Source of the DNA: Eubacterium sp.
GTDB taxonomy: Bacteria; Bacillota; Clostridia; Oscillospirales; Acutalibacteraceae
Length of the DNA: 64,000 nucleotides
Direction: 5' to 3'
NCBI GenBank assembly: GCA_017450645.1
Contig: JAFSTE010000031.1
Location: 1-64,000 of the forward strand
Shown: positions 42,946 to 52,298 of the stretch, one piece after another
How the letters are laid out: each line of letters opens with the position of its first letter
Position numbering within the stretch: position 1 is the first letter of the stretch
The notes under the pieces: generated by a model
What the model saw: only the letters and a program-made list of their open reading frames with translations
What the model was told of the DNA's origin: nothing
Databases searched by the model: none
Position numbers and translations under genes: made by a program

Positions 42946-44229
42946 TTACGCTTTTTTAGCGGAGTCAACAATAATGTCAACAGCTTTTCTTGTCTTGATA
43001 TCGCTTTCGAGCTGCTCAGCAGGAACTGCTGCCTTAATCTGCTCTGCGTCCATATCGTACTGCTTAGCGAGCTTATCAATCTCCTCGTTAATCTCGTCCT
43101 CAGTAGCTTCGATATTTTCCTCTTTAGCGATAGCTTCGAGTGCAAGAGAAACCTTTACCTGCTGCTTAGCATTCTCCTCGAACTGAGCCTTAAAGTCCTC
43201 GATTGTCTGACCGAGATACTGAAGGTATGTGTTAAGGTCGATACCCTGCATCTGAAGTCTGTAGCCGTAGTCCTGAACGAGCTCGTCAGTCTTCTGAGCG
43301 TTCATGCACTCGGGAATTTCAGCTTCCATATTATCGATAACCTGCTTAATGAGGTCGTTTTCAAACTCGCGCTTAGCGTTCTCCTCTTTGCGCTCGGAAA
43401 TCTGCTTTTTAAGCTTATCCTTAAGCTCGTCAAGGGTTTCAACCTCTTCGTCTACATCCTTTGCAAACTCGTCATCAAGCTCGGGAAGCTCCTTTTTCTT
43501 AATTTCGTGGATTTTGCACTTGAATACAGCTTCCTTACCTGCAAGGCTTGCTTCGTACTCGTCGGGGAAAGTTACATTAACATCGAATTCCTCGTCTACA
43601 TTATGACCTGCAACCTGCTCCTCAAAACCGGGTATAAAGCTGTTTGAGCCAAGCTCGAGCGGATAATTTTCGCCCTTGCCGCCGTCGAATGCTTCGCCGT
43701 CAACAAAGCCTTCAAAGTCAATCTCAGCGGTGTCGCCCATCTCAGCAGCTCTGTCCTCAACTGTAACAAGACGGCTGTTTCTCTCGAGCATCGAGTTAAG
43801 CTCCTCGTTAACATCCTCGTCTGTAGCTTCAGTCTCGCCGTACTCAGCGCTGAGGCCCTTATAGTCGCCGAGCTTAACCTCGGGATAGGTTGTAACCTTC
43901 ATTTTCATCTCAACGCCCTCAGCCTTGCTCATAACGGTTACATCAAGGTCGAACGGCTGGTCAACTACGCGAAGCTCAGCCTCGTCGATAGCAGCCTGAA
44001 CAGCTTCGGGGTAAACAATCTCGAGTGCTTCCTCGTAGAAAGCGCCCTCGCCGTAAACCTTTTCTACCATACCCTGTGTAGCCTTACCCTTTCTGAAACC
44101 GGGAAGCTGAATAGACTTTCTCTGGCGCATATATGCTGACTTGCAAGCGTCTGTAAAAGTCTGAGAATCAACAGTTACTTCAATTTCGTAAACATTAGTA
44201 TCAACTTTATTTGATGATTTAAGTGCCAT
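42946..44229 (-). CDS. tig: Trigger factor
   Basis: 427 residues. A ribosome-bound chaperone with peptidyl-prolyl isomerase activity. The ribosome-binding signature is LPGFRKGKAT near residue 42. The FKBP-like domain covers about residues 155-235 (GDTAEIDFEGFVDGEAFDGG), and the C-terminal arms are long helices rich in Glu and Lys. First gene of the tig-clpP-clpX operon. Confidence 0.97.
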   Translation of the reverse strand: MALKSSNKVDTNVYEIEVTVDSQTFTDACKSAYMRQRKSIQLPGFRKGKATQGMVEKVYGEGAFYEEALEIVYPEAVQAAIDEAELRVVDQPFDLDVTVMSKAEGVEMKMKVTTYPEVKLGDYKGLSAEYGETEATDEDVNEELNSMLERNSRLVTVEDRAAEMGDTAEIDFEGFVDGEAFDGGKGENYPLELGSNSFIPGFEEQVAGHNVDEEFDVNVTFPDEYEASLAGKEAVFKCKIHEIKKKELPELDDEFAKDVDEEVETLDELKDKLKKQISERKEENAKREFENDLIKQVIDNMEAEIPECMNAQKTDELVQDYGYRLQMQGIDLNTYLQYLGQTIEDFKAQFEENAKQQVKVSLALEAIAKEENIEATEDEINEEIDKLAKQYDMDAEQIKAAVPAEQLESDIKTRKAVDIIVDSAKKA

Positions 44230-44316
44230 TGGAATGACCTCCCTTTAATATTTAAAAATATCTGTCGTTTTGGCATTATAACACAACAGTAATAAAAATA
44301 CAATAAAATTTTTATA

Positions 44317-44997
44317 TTATTTAATAAGTTTGGGTATAAATGACAGCCTGTCGCAGGAAATAAGCTCAAAATCGCAGCCGTCGCACTCACCTTCTACCGC
44401 AAATCGCGTAGCGGCGCCGTGAAGATGACCGTAGTAGCATTTCTTAATTGAGTAGTCCTTAATAACCTGCATAATCGGCTCGCAGGCAGCGTTAGTAGTA
44501 ATCGGCGGATAGTGCAGAAACAGGATTTTATCCTCGCATTTTGCCGAGTCGAGCGACATCTTAATCCTTCCGACCTCGCGGTTCAGAACCTTCTCGTCGT
44601 GCGAGTCCTCGACATCAATAGCCCATCCCCTGCTACCGCAAACCGAAACGCCGTCAACCTCAAACGAATTATTCATAAGAAGCTTAATTCTGTCAAAGCC
44701 GTTTTCCTCGATAAAGGCGTTCATTTTAGTAAGCGTATTCCACCAGTAGTCGTGGTTGCCTTTAACGATAATCTTATTACCGCTCAGGTTATTTATAAAC
44801 TCAAAATCGCTTTTAAGCTCGTCAAAATTCATAGCCCAGCTGATATCCCCTGCAATTACTACGGTGTCGCTGTCTTTGACGATATTATTCCAGTTATATT
44901 CAATTCTTTTAACATAGTCCTTCCAGCCAGGAAATGAGTCCATCGGCTTATCCGTTGTGAAGGATAAATGCGTATCCGCAATCGCAAAAATCGACAT
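44317..44997 (-). CDS. Calcineurin-type metallophosphoesterase
   Basis: 226 residues. Metal ligands: AIADTHLSF, VVIAGDISWAMN, VKGNHDYWW, FLHYPP and YGHLHGAA. This is the layout of small bacterial phosphoesterases of unknown substrate, widely conserved in Clostridia. ATG preceded by AGGAGT. It stands between tig and a convergent DUF1540 gene. Confidence 0.88.
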   Translation of the reverse strand: MSIFAIADTHLSFTTDKPMDSFPGWKDYVKRIEYNWNNIVKDSDTVVIAGDISWAMNFDELKSDFEFINNLSGNKIIVKGNHDYWWNTLTKMNAFIEENGFDRIKLLMNNSFEVDGVSVCGSRGWAIDVEDSHDEKVLNREVGRIKMSLDSAKCEDKILFLHYPPITTNAACEPIMQVIKDYSIKKCYYGHLHGAATRFAVEGECDGCDFELISCDRLSFIPKLIK

Positions 44998-45057
44998 AAT
45001 TACTCCTGAATATTAACTAATTTAGCGCAAAAAATAATTACGAAGGGAGTGAAATTT

Positions 45058-45231
45058 ATGGATAAAGAAATTAAGGGCGTATCGTGCGAAGTAGAAAACT
45101 GCGTTTACCACGATAAAACCAACAACTGCACCGCAGGTCACATCAAGGTCGGAAACCCGAGAGCGCTTCACGAAAGTGAAACGAAATGCGAAACCTTTAC
45201 CTGTTGCGAAAAGCCGTGCGAGTGTGAATAA
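45058..45231 (+). CDS. DUF1540 Cys-rich protein
   Basis: 57 residues with eight Cys arranged as CEVENCVYHDKTNNCTAGHI and CETFTCC-type clusters, the pattern of the DUF1540 family and probably metal-binding. Function unknown; several members are sporulation-linked in Bacilli. The ATG at 45058 follows GAAGGGAGTG; a GTG inside that site is unlikely to be the start. Confidence 0.85.
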   Translation: MDKEIKGVSCEVENCVYHDKTNNCTAGHIKVGNPRALHESETKCETFTCCEKPCECE

Positions 45232-45262
45232 AAAGGAGGGCGTCGCCCTCCTCTTTTTATAA
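45230..45262. terminator. Bidirectional terminator
   Basis: AAAAAGGAGGGCG/CGCCCTCCTCTTTTT, between convergent genes; it overlaps the end of thrC. Confidence 0.88.
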
Positions 45263-46753
45263 GCTTAAAAGTTTGAAGACCATCTCGCTCATATTTTCTT
45301 TATCGCAAACATCGCTAAAGCGTACCGACTTATTTTTAAGAGCCTTAAGCGGTGCGGGAACCTCTGCGCCCGTAACGCGGTTAAGCTCGTCAACAGTTTC
45401 AAACTCGTCAAGGTCAGAAACGCTCTTGCCGATAACTGCGCCGAGAACACTCTTAGAGAACTTATACGGCGAAGCGGTCGAGTCGATAACTGTCGGGATG
45501 TCGTCGCCCGTCTCGGCTACATAATTTTCATAAACCTTAAGCGCAACCGAGGTGTGCGTGTCACAAAGATATTTGTAAGAATCAAAGTGATTTTTAATTG
45601 TGTCGTTAACGCTGTTTTCGTCGCAGAAGCCGGCTTCAAACATAGTCTGAATATTGCTGATAAGCTCAGGCGAAACAGTGTATTTACCGCCATCTGAAAG
45701 GCTCTTCATAAGGCTTGTAACGAGGGTGTCGTCCTCGCCGCTCATATGATAAAGAAGTCTTTCGAGGTTAGAGGAAATAAGTATATCCATAGACGGTGAA
45801 GTAGTGGTGTAAAACTCTCTGTTTTTATCATAGTCACCCGTCTTTAAGAAGTCGGTAAGAATATTATTAGAGTTAGACGCACAAACGAGCTTCTTAATCG
45901 GAAGCCCCATCATTTTAGCATAGTAGCCCGCGAGAATATTGCCGAAATTACCCGTAGGTACAACAACATTAATTTCGTCGCCGAGGTTAATTCTGCCCTG
46001 CTCGATAAGGTCAGCGTACGCCGAGAAATAGTAAACAATCTGCGGCACAAGGCGACCCCAGTTAATCGAGTTCGCGGACGAGAACATCATATTCTTTTTA
46101 GCAAGCTGAGCCTTAATATCGTCGTTAGTAAATATAGCCTTAACCGAGCTTTGAGCGTCGTCGAAATTACCGTTAATAGCGCATACGGCAACGTTTTCAC
46201 CCTCCTGTGTGGTCATCTGGAGCTTTTGCATAGGTGACACGCCGTCAACGGGATAGAACACTAAAATCTTGGTATTATCAACATCCTTAAATCCTTCGAG
46301 AGCAGCCTTACCGGTGTCGCCCGAGGTTGCTACAAGGATAACGATAGTCTTGCCGTCGGCAGTCTTTTTAGCCGAAACTGTCATAAGGTACGGCAAAAGC
46401 TGCAGCGCCATATCCTTAAACGCGCAGGTCGGTCCGTGCCACAGCTCAAGTATATTTTCGTTTTTATTAACGTTAACTACGGGAGCAATCTTTTCGCTTG
46501 AAAACTTATCCTTAGCGTAAGCGCCGCAAACGCAGTAATCAAGCTCCTCCTCACTAAAATCGGTGAGGAATTCACGAAGGACTACCTTAGCCCTGTCGAT
46601 GTAAGAAAGGCTTACCATTTCACCTATTTTATTTAGCGAAAACTCAGGCAGCTCGCAAGGAACGAAAAGACCGCCCTCTTCGCTGATACCCTGCGCGATA
46701 GCCTGCGCAGCAGTAACTTTTATATTATTATTTCGTGTAGATGTGTAAAGCAT
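45257..46753 (-). CDS. thrC: Threonine synthase
   Basis: 498 residues, PLP enzyme converting phosphohomoserine to threonine. The PLP Lys lies in GPTCAFKDMALQLLP, the phosphate loop in VPTGNFGNILAGYYAKMMG, and VATSGDTGKAALEGF is the family signature. The length fits the longer (E. coli/fungal) subgroup. MLYTSTRNNNIKVTAAQAI is a typical start. It draws on the same aspartate-semialdehyde branch as asd. Confidence 0.96.
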   Translation of the reverse strand: MLYTSTRNNNIKVTAAQAIAQGISEEGGLFVPCELPEFSLNKIGEMVSLSYIDRAKVVLREFLTDFSEEELDYCVCGAYAKDKFSSEKIAPVVNVNKNENILELWHGPTCAFKDMALQLLPYLMTVSAKKTADGKTIVILVATSGDTGKAALEGFKDVDNTKILVFYPVDGVSPMQKLQMTTQEGENVAVCAINGNFDDAQSSVKAIFTNDDIKAQLAKKNMMFSSANSINWGRLVPQIVYYFSAYADLIEQGRINLGDEINVVVPTGNFGNILAGYYAKMMGLPIKKLVCASNSNNILTDFLKTGDYDKNREFYTTTSPSMDILISSNLERLLYHMSGEDDTLVTSLMKSLSDGGKYTVSPELISNIQTMFEAGFCDENSVNDTIKNHFDSYKYLCDTHTSVALKVYENYVAETGDDIPTVIDSTASPYKFSKSVLGAVIGKSVSDLDEFETVDELNRVTGAEVPAPLKALKNKSVRFSDVCDKENMSEMVFKLLSL

Positions 46754-46785
46754 ATTGTATCTCCTAAAATAAAGTTCAATATATT

Positions 46786-47139
46786 TTATACTAATTGAAA
46801 CGCATTTTCAAGGGCTTTGATTGATTTTATTTTGCCATTTTTCATAAAAACCTCGATTACATCAAATCTCGGCTGTAAGTTAGTTGGGTTAGCGGCAAGA
46901 TAAAGCTGTGTAGTGGCTATAATTTTAGCCTGCTTTGCTTCGTCAACAAACTCCATAGGCTTTGCGATAGAGTCTGTATCACGCATCTTGACCTCGCAAA
47001 ATACGATGTACTTCCCTTTTTTAGCAATAATATCAATCTCGCCGAAACGCGATTTATAGTTATAATCCAAGATTTTATATCGGTGACGGATTAAGTAATC
47101 CGCAGCCTTCAGTTCAGCAAGTCGTCCCGAATTGTTCAT
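46786..47139 (-). CDS. YraN / UPF0102 nuclease-like protein
   Basis: 117 residues, the usual length. It has the restriction-endonuclease-like core GEIDIIAKKGKYIVFCEVKMR, with the D-ExK active-site pattern. The role is unknown though it is widely conserved, nearly always after rnhB. Its ATG overlaps the rnhB stop by 4 bases. Confidence 0.93.
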   Translation of the reverse strand: MNNSGRLAELKAADYLIRHRYKILDYNYKSRFGEIDIIAKKGKYIVFCEVKMRDTDSIAKPMEFVDEAKQAKIIATTQLYLAANPTNLQPRFDVIEVFMKNGKIKSIKALENAFQLV

Positions 47140-47756
47140 TTTTTAGCGTACCAGGTCTTTAAAAATGTTTTTCTGTGAATTTCGCTCTCGCCGTACTTAT
47201 CGAGCATTTCGTAGTGCAGCTTAGTGCCGTAGCCCTTGTGTTTTTCAAACTGATACTCGGGATATTTTTCAGCCATTTTCAGCATATATCTGTCCCTTGA
47301 TACCTTAGCGAGTATCGAGGCGCAGGCGATAGACGCGGACTTCGCGTCGCCCTTTATAACAAACTCGGCGGGAATGTCAAGCGGCGGTATTCTGTTACCG
47401 TCAATCATGGCAAAGTCAGCCTTCGGCTCAAGCCCCTCAATCGCCCTTTGCATTGCAAGATAAGTTGCTTGCAAAATATTAAGCTCGTCAATTTCTTTTT
47501 CGCTCGCGGACGCAATCGAGTACGCAAGCGCTTCCTCTTTGATTTTGTCAAAAAGCATTTCGCGCTTTTTTTCGCTTAGCTTTTTAGAGTCGTTTACGCC
47601 CTCGACAATATGCCCTTTCGGCAGTATAACCGCAGCGGCAAACACCGGTCCCGCAAGCGGTCCGCGACCTGCCTCGTCGACGCCGCAAACTAAAGTATAG
47701 CCGTTATTTTCGGCTTCTTTTTCATATAATAACCAATCTATTTCTGTTTTATCCAT
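47136..47756 (-). CDS. rnhB: Ribonuclease HII
   Basis: 206 residues. It cuts RNA in RNA-DNA hybrids and removes misinserted ribonucleotides. The catalytic Asp-Glu pair is in CGVDEAGRGPLAGPV, and the remaining acidic residues lie in AMIDGNR and SIACASILAKVSRD. Overlaps rbgA by 8 bases. Confidence 0.96.
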   Translation of the reverse strand: MDKTEIDWLLYEKEAENNGYTLVCGVDEAGRGPLAGPVFAAAVILPKGHIVEGVNDSKKLSEKKREMLFDKIKEEALAYSIASASEKEIDELNILQATYLAMQRAIEGLEPKADFAMIDGNRIPPLDIPAEFVIKGDAKSASIACASILAKVSRDRYMLKMAEKYPEYQFEKHKGYGTKLHYEMLDKYGESEIHRKTFLKTWYAKK

Positions 47757-48618
47757 TTGGTAACTCCAGTGTAATTCTTCCGAGCTTTCCGCCTCTGAAT
47801 TCGTCGGTGACGATAACAGCAGCGCGCTCGTAATCTATCTCGCCGCCTTTGATTAAAAAGCCGCGTTTTCTACCTATCATTTCGAGGATTTCCCAGCCCT
47901 GCAAACCTTCTACGCAATCGAGCTTGTAGCGCTCCTCAATCGCTTCGGGGCGCGTTGCGGCAAGAGTTTCAAGCAGCCTGCAGCAAAGCGTTTCCCTATC
48001 GGTTATTTCGTCCTTAATTGAGCCGATAAATGCGAGCTTGTCACCGACCTCGGGGTCGTCAAATTTAGGCCATAAAACGCCGGGCGTGTCCAAAAGCTCG
48101 ATACCTCCGCCGACAACGAACCACTGATTCTGGCGAGTAACGCCCGCTTTGTCAGCGACCTTCGCCTTCGCATTTTTGCCCATACGGTTTATAAACGAGG
48201 ACTTACCCGTGTTCGGAATACCTACGACCATAAGGCGAAGCGGCTTATTAACCATACCCTTTGACTCGTTTCTTGCGATAACATCCTTTAAGGCTGATTT
48301 AACAACCGTATCGAAATTATTAAGACCCTTGCCCGTCCTGCAGTCAACCGCCATAGCGTACATACCGCGGTCCTTAAAGTATTTAAGCCACATTTTAGTT
48401 GCGTTGTGCTCGGCAACATCGCATTTATTGAGCAGTATAATTCGAGGCATATTCTTAACTATATCGTCTATTTCGGGGTTTCGCGAGCTTTGAGGAACAC
48501 GAGCATCAACAATCTCGACAACGCCGTCAACGAGCTTAAGCGACTCTTTTATAAGTCGCCTTGTTTTAGCCATATGACCCGGAAACCACTGAACATTTTG
48601 CTTAATATATTCGGGCAT
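47749..48618 (-). CDS. rbgA: Ribosome biogenesis GTPase YlqF/RbgA
   Basis: 289 residues, a circularly permuted GTPase: the NKCD motif (IILLNKCDVAE, residue ~60) comes before the G1 loop GIPNTGKSSFINR (~130) and DTPGVLWPKF. It drives a late step of 50S assembly. VQWFPGHMAKTRR is the conserved N-terminus. The order rplS-rbgA-rnhB-yraN is the Firmicutes cluster, here lacking the lepB gene that is often found between rplS and rbgA. Confidence 0.95.
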   Translation of the reverse strand: MPEYIKQNVQWFPGHMAKTRRLIKESLKLVDGVVEIVDARVPQSSRNPEIDDIVKNMPRIILLNKCDVAEHNATKMWLKYFKDRGMYAMAVDCRTGKGLNNFDTVVKSALKDVIARNESKGMVNKPLRLMVVGIPNTGKSSFINRMGKNAKAKVADKAGVTRQNQWFVVGGGIELLDTPGVLWPKFDDPEVGDKLAFIGSIKDEITDRETLCCRLLETLAATRPEAIEERYKLDCVEGLQGWEILEMIGRKRGFLIKGGEIDYERAAVIVTDEFRGGKLGRITLELPNG

Positions 48619-48683
48619 ACCAAACCCTCCGAAAGTTAATAATTGTATTATATAATAATTTTATATAAATTGCAACTTATATG

Positions 48684-48719
48684 AAAATACCGCCTTGCGT
48701 TATGCAAAGCGGTGATTTT
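48684..48719 (-). terminator. rplS terminator
   Basis: ACCGCTTTGC/GCAAGGCGGT hairpin with T-run; it splits rplS from rbgA transcriptionally. Confidence 0.75.
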
Positions 48720-48725
48720 ACATTC

Positions 48726-49070
48726 TTATTTGATGTCTTCCTTAACCTTAGCTGCCTTACCAACTCTGTCACGAAGATAATAGAGCTTAGCGCGTCTAAC
48801 CTTACCCTTACGGATAACCTTAACGTCAACAACGTTGGGTGAATGAAGCGGGAATACACGCTCGATACCTACGCCGTAAGAGATACGACGAACGGTAAAT
48901 GTCTCGGAAACGCCCGAGCCCTTCTTAGCGATTACAGTTCCCTCGAACATCTGAATTCTCTCTCTCGAACCCTCGCGGATGTTAACCGAAACCTTAACGG
49001 TGTCACCGATGTTAAACTTAGGTGCATCAGCTTTTACAGAGTCCTGAGCAATAACTTTAAGTGCGTCCAT
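48726..49070 (-). CDS. rplS: 50S ribosomal protein L19
   Basis: 114 residues, standard length, at the subunit interface. Family motifs: [22 protein letters not shown] (split by convention), [20 protein letters not shown] and the basic C-terminal [19 protein letters not shown]. Own promoter, leader and terminator. ATG preceded by AAGGAGG. Confidence 0.97.
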   Translation of the reverse strand: MDALKVIAQDSVKADAPKFNIGDTVKVSVNIREGSRERIQMFEGTVIAKKGSGVSETFTVRRISYGVGIERVFPLHSPNVVDVKVIRKGKVRRAKLYYLRDRVGKAAKVKEDIK

Positions 49071-49187
49071 TTTATTTCCTCCTTAATTTTGTTTAGATGT
49101 TCTTATCAGGAGTCTGACATTGGACCATCTCTAAAATGCGTAACGCCCGCATTTTACGCGCAGATAGAGTAATCTACGGCTAAATGC
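49071..49187 (-). ncRNA. Structured leader of rplS
   Basis: About 115 transcribed bases precede the gene. They contain a perfect 9-bp hairpin (TAAAATGCG ... CGCATTTTA) and a second stem AGATG ... CATCT. This could be an autoregulatory ribosomal-protein leader such as the L19 class, but I cannot match it to a known consensus. Confidence 0.5.
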
Positions 49188-49193
49188 TGAAAT

Positions 49194-49222
49194 ATAATAA
49201 CACATTGTAATAAATATGTCAA
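49194..49222 (-). promoter_or_regulatory. rplS promoter
   Basis: TTGACA (49222-49217), 17-base spacer, TATTAT (49199-49194) on the minus strand. Confidence 0.8.
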
Positions 49223-49226
49223 TATT

Positions 49227-49892
49227 TTATTTGTATTCTTTTAAATCTTTAGTAAGAAGTCGTATGCGCGATATGCTTTTCCACTCGAAATCCATATCAA
49301 TAAGCCTTATTATCGTGTCAAAAAGCAGCGATGGGTTCAGGTTCTTTTCGGGACCTGCAAGAAGCCTTGTGTTTAAAACTATGTTCTCTCCCCTTACTGA
49401 AACGCTGTAAGACACGATAAACTCTTTAATGTTAGTTTCTTTAAGTATTCTGCGCTTACCCTTTTTGCCCTTTTTCTGCGCCATAATTTCGTCGCTGTCA
49501 AGGACTGCCTTTATCTTCTCAAGCGCAAGCTCGTTATCCTTAAACTCGAACTTATACACATAGTCGCTGTACGCGATGTCGTGACAGTCCATAAAGTCGT
49601 CGTATACATCTACAACGCGAATTCCCATCGGCAGCGAGTCGTTCATACGGCTTTTAATCTCGTCGTAAGGCATATCGTCGAGTATGCGGATATCCACATT
49701 TTCGCACAGGCTCTCAACGCCGAGCGAAAGCGGCAGCGAAAAGCTCATATACGGGTGCGGATTAAAGCCCTCTGTAAACCAGAGGTTAATCTTAGCCCTT
49801 GCAAATGCACGCGAAAACACCCTGTTAGTGTCGAGGTGGCTTATGTATTTCGCCTGGTCGGTCTTTGAAAAACGGAGTCTAATTTCTTGCAT
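49227..49892 (-). CDS. TIGR03936-family radical-SAM-linked protein (DUF2344)
   Basis: 221 residues. The N-terminus IRLRFSKTDQAKYISHLDTNRVFSRAFARA and the ESLCENVDI/DRP-type regions match the DUF2344 family, which is always found with, or fused to, a TIGR03960-type radical-SAM protein. That is its neighbour here, overlapping by 14 bases. The joint role is unknown. Confidence 0.9.
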   Translation of the reverse strand: MQEIRLRFSKTDQAKYISHLDTNRVFSRAFARAKINLWFTEGFNPHPYMSFSLPLSLGVESLCENVDIRILDDMPYDEIKSRMNDSLPMGIRVVDVYDDFMDCHDIAYSDYVYKFEFKDNELALEKIKAVLDSDEIMAQKKGKKGKRRILKETNIKEFIVSYSVSVRGENIVLNTRLLAGPEKNLNPSLLFDTIIRLIDMDFEWKSISRIRLLTKDLKEYK

Positions 49893-51717
49893 CGCAGTGT
49901 CCTCCGTTTAACATATTTGCCCCGCAGCCCGCACACTTAATACGACAGTGCGGCGTGGTTTTATTCTCGTGCGCCTTCTTATTCTCATTTTCAAGGAACT
50001 TGCGCGAGATACCGAAATCGAGGTGGTCCCACGGCAGAAGCTCGTCGAAGCTGCGCTGTCTTTGAGTATAGAAAAACGGGTCGATACCGTTATCCTCAAA
50101 CGCTTTCATCCACGCGTCAAAATTAAATTTATCATCCCACGAGTCGAACTTACATCCGTTATTAAACGCGTCGAGCAGCACCTTGTTAAGCCGTCTGTCG
50201 CCCCTTGCGAGTACGCCCTCGAGCAGCGAGGTCGGCGTTTCGTGGAACGACACCTTAATCTTACGCGACGGTATGCTCTCGAGCAGGTGCTTTTGCTTAG
50301 CCTTAAGCGACTCCATTGTGTCCTCCGCTTCCCACTGAAACGGCGTGTGCGGCTTTGGAATAAACGATGCGCACGAGATTGATACCTGCACGCCGCTGCC
50401 TTTGGTGTTGGGATTTTTGCCAAAAGCGTGCACTACCTTCATTCCGAGGTCTGCAATACCCTCGATATCCTCCATAGTTTCGGTCGGGAGTCCCATCATA
50501 AAGTAGAGCTTAACCGAGGTCCAGCCGTTATCAAAGGCTTTGTTGCAGGTGGTTAAAACCTCTTCTTCTGTAACGTTTTTATTAATAACGTCGCGCAGCC
50601 TCTGCGTACCTGCTTCGGGCGCAAAGGTAAGTCCGCTCTTGCGAACTTTGTTGAGCTTTTTTACAAGCTCGTCAGAAAAGTTATCTACACGAAGGCTCGG
50701 CAAAGAGAGATTGATCTTATCCTTCTCCGTCCAGTCAATGAGCGAATTTAACATATTATCAACATCGCTGTGGTCGGAGGTAGAAAGCGAACAGAGAGAT
50801 AGCTCGTCATAGCCGGTTGATTCTATAAGCGCCTTGCTTTGTTTATTAATGGTTTCTACGCTCTTTTCCCTTATAGGACGGTAAATAAACCCTGCCTGAC
50901 AAAAACGGCATCCGCGTATACATCCCCTGAAAATTTCCTCCGTCGCTCTGTCGAACACAACATTAATAAACGGCACGACGAATTCAGTGGGATAATAAAC
51001 CGTATTCATATCGCTTATAATACTCTTTTTCGGGCGTGCAGGCGCGTTGTGCGTAGGTTTAAGCTCCTTTAATGTTTCGTCCTCGTTATAGCTGTCCTCG
51101 TAAAATGACGGCACATAAATACCGTTAATGTCCTTAGCTCTTTCGAGGAATTCGAGCTTAGTAGCGCCCTTTTTCTTACAGTCTTTTAAGAGGTCAAGAA
51201 CTTCGTTAGTGCTCTCCTCCCCTTCGCCGATAAATACTATATCCACGAAGTCAACAATAGGCTCGGGATTACAGGTGCAGGGACCGCCTACGGCAATAAT
51301 AGGCGTAAGCTCACATCTGTCCTTAGTAAGTAGCGGAAGCCCCGCCAAATCGAGCATATTAAGCATATTGGTATAACAAAGCTCATACTGCAGCGTAAAG
51401 CCTATCATATCAAAATCTTTAATATAATCGCCGCTTTCAAGCGCGAAAAGAGGCACGCCGTTTTTACGCATAAGCTCTTCCATATCAGTATCGGGTGCAA
51501 ACACGCGCTCGCACCAGGCGTCGTCGCGCTCGTTAGTAACGCCGTAAAGGATTTTAAGCCCGAGGTGCGACATACCTATCTCGTATGTATCGGGAAAGCA
51601 AAACGCATACCTCAGGTCGATTTTATCCTTATCCTTAACCACACTGTTAAGCTCGCCGCCGGTATAACGGGCGGGCTTTTGAACATATTGCAGTAATTTT
51701 TCGACTTCTTTTTTCAT
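49879..51717 (-). CDS. TIGR03960-family B12-binding-like radical SAM protein
   Basis: 612 residues. The N-terminal ~180 resemble a B12-binding domain, though without an obvious DxHxxG. The radical-SAM cluster motif is RGCIRGCRFCQAGFIYRP (CxxxCxxC) at about residue 265, and the Cys-rich end (CRIKCAGCGANMLNGGHC) may hold a further cluster. Substrate unknown. It pairs with DUF2344. The ATG overlaps the stop of the M50 protease gene. Confidence 0.9.
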   Translation of the reverse strand: MKKEVEKLLQYVQKPARYTGGELNSVVKDKDKIDLRYAFCFPDTYEIGMSHLGLKILYGVTNERDDAWCERVFAPDTDMEELMRKNGVPLFALESGDYIKDFDMIGFTLQYELCYTNMLNMLDLAGLPLLTKDRCELTPIIAVGGPCTCNPEPIVDFVDIVFIGEGEESTNEVLDLLKDCKKKGATKLEFLERAKDINGIYVPSFYEDSYNEDETLKELKPTHNAPARPKKSIISDMNTVYYPTEFVVPFINVVFDRATEEIFRGCIRGCRFCQAGFIYRPIREKSVETINKQSKALIESTGYDELSLCSLSTSDHSDVDNMLNSLIDWTEKDKINLSLPSLRVDNFSDELVKKLNKVRKSGLTFAPEAGTQRLRDVINKNVTEEEVLTTCNKAFDNGWTSVKLYFMMGLPTETMEDIEGIADLGMKVVHAFGKNPNTKGSGVQVSISCASFIPKPHTPFQWEAEDTMESLKAKQKHLLESIPSRKIKVSFHETPTSLLEGVLARGDRRLNKVLLDAFNNGCKFDSWDDKFNFDAWMKAFEDNGIDPFFYTQRQRSFDELLPWDHLDFGISRKFLENENKKAHENKTTPHCRIKCAGCGANMLNGGHCDARN

Positions 51718-52259
51718 AAAAATCCTTTAAAGTTAATTGAATAAAAAATTATGTAAATAACAATTAATATCAGCGACAGATTTTTAAAATACACCGCCGC
51801 GGAAAACAGTAAAATAAGAAATACTGCTAAAACAAGCTTATATATTCTGTCTGAAACGCTAAGCGAGAACGCGCTTTTTATGATTAGTACGAACACTCGT
51901 CCGCCGTCAAGCGGATAAACAGGAAGCAGATTTATAAATATAAGCGCTAAGTTTATCTGTCTTTCTATACCAAAGCAGTAAAGCAGAAGATTTACCGCAA
52001 CGCCGCTTAATAAAAAGACTGTTTCTTTAACTACGGATAGATTAGAGCTGTGTTTTAGCCCTATGCCGTAGTAGCTCAACACTATTTCGTCAGCTTTTCC
52101 GCCGAGGAGATAGAGCGCTGCTATATGCCCCGCTTCGTGTAAAACGGACATCAACAGCACAACAAGCACGCTGTTAAAGCCTAAAAGTATCGCAACACTA
52201 AGCAGTATAAACAGCGAATATTCTATCTTAATGCCAACGTCGAACAGCCTTAAACTCAT
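51714..52259 (-). CDS. Site-2 (M50) intramembrane protease, SpoIVFB-like
   Basis: 181 residues with five or so membrane segments. The zinc site is VLHEAGHIAALYLLGG (HEAGH), and the second motif is NLLPVYPLDGGRVF (DGGR). SpoIVFB, which activates sigma-K in Bacillus, has this minimal topology, so a sporulation role is possible. No SpoIVFA partner is adjacent. A short inverted repeat (ACCATT/AATGGT) covers the ribosome site. Confidence 0.85.
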   Translation of the reverse strand: MSLRLFDVGIKIEYSLFILLSVAILLGFNSVLVVLLMSVLHEAGHIAALYLLGGKADEIVLSYYGIGLKHSSNLSVVKETVFLLSGVAVNLLLYCFGIERQINLALIFINLLPVYPLDGGRVFVLIIKSAFSLSVSDRIYKLVLAVFLILLFSAAVYFKNLSLILIVIYIIFYSINFKGFL

Positions 52260-52298
52260 AGTACCACCATTAAATGGTACGGTAAAATTCAGGCTATA

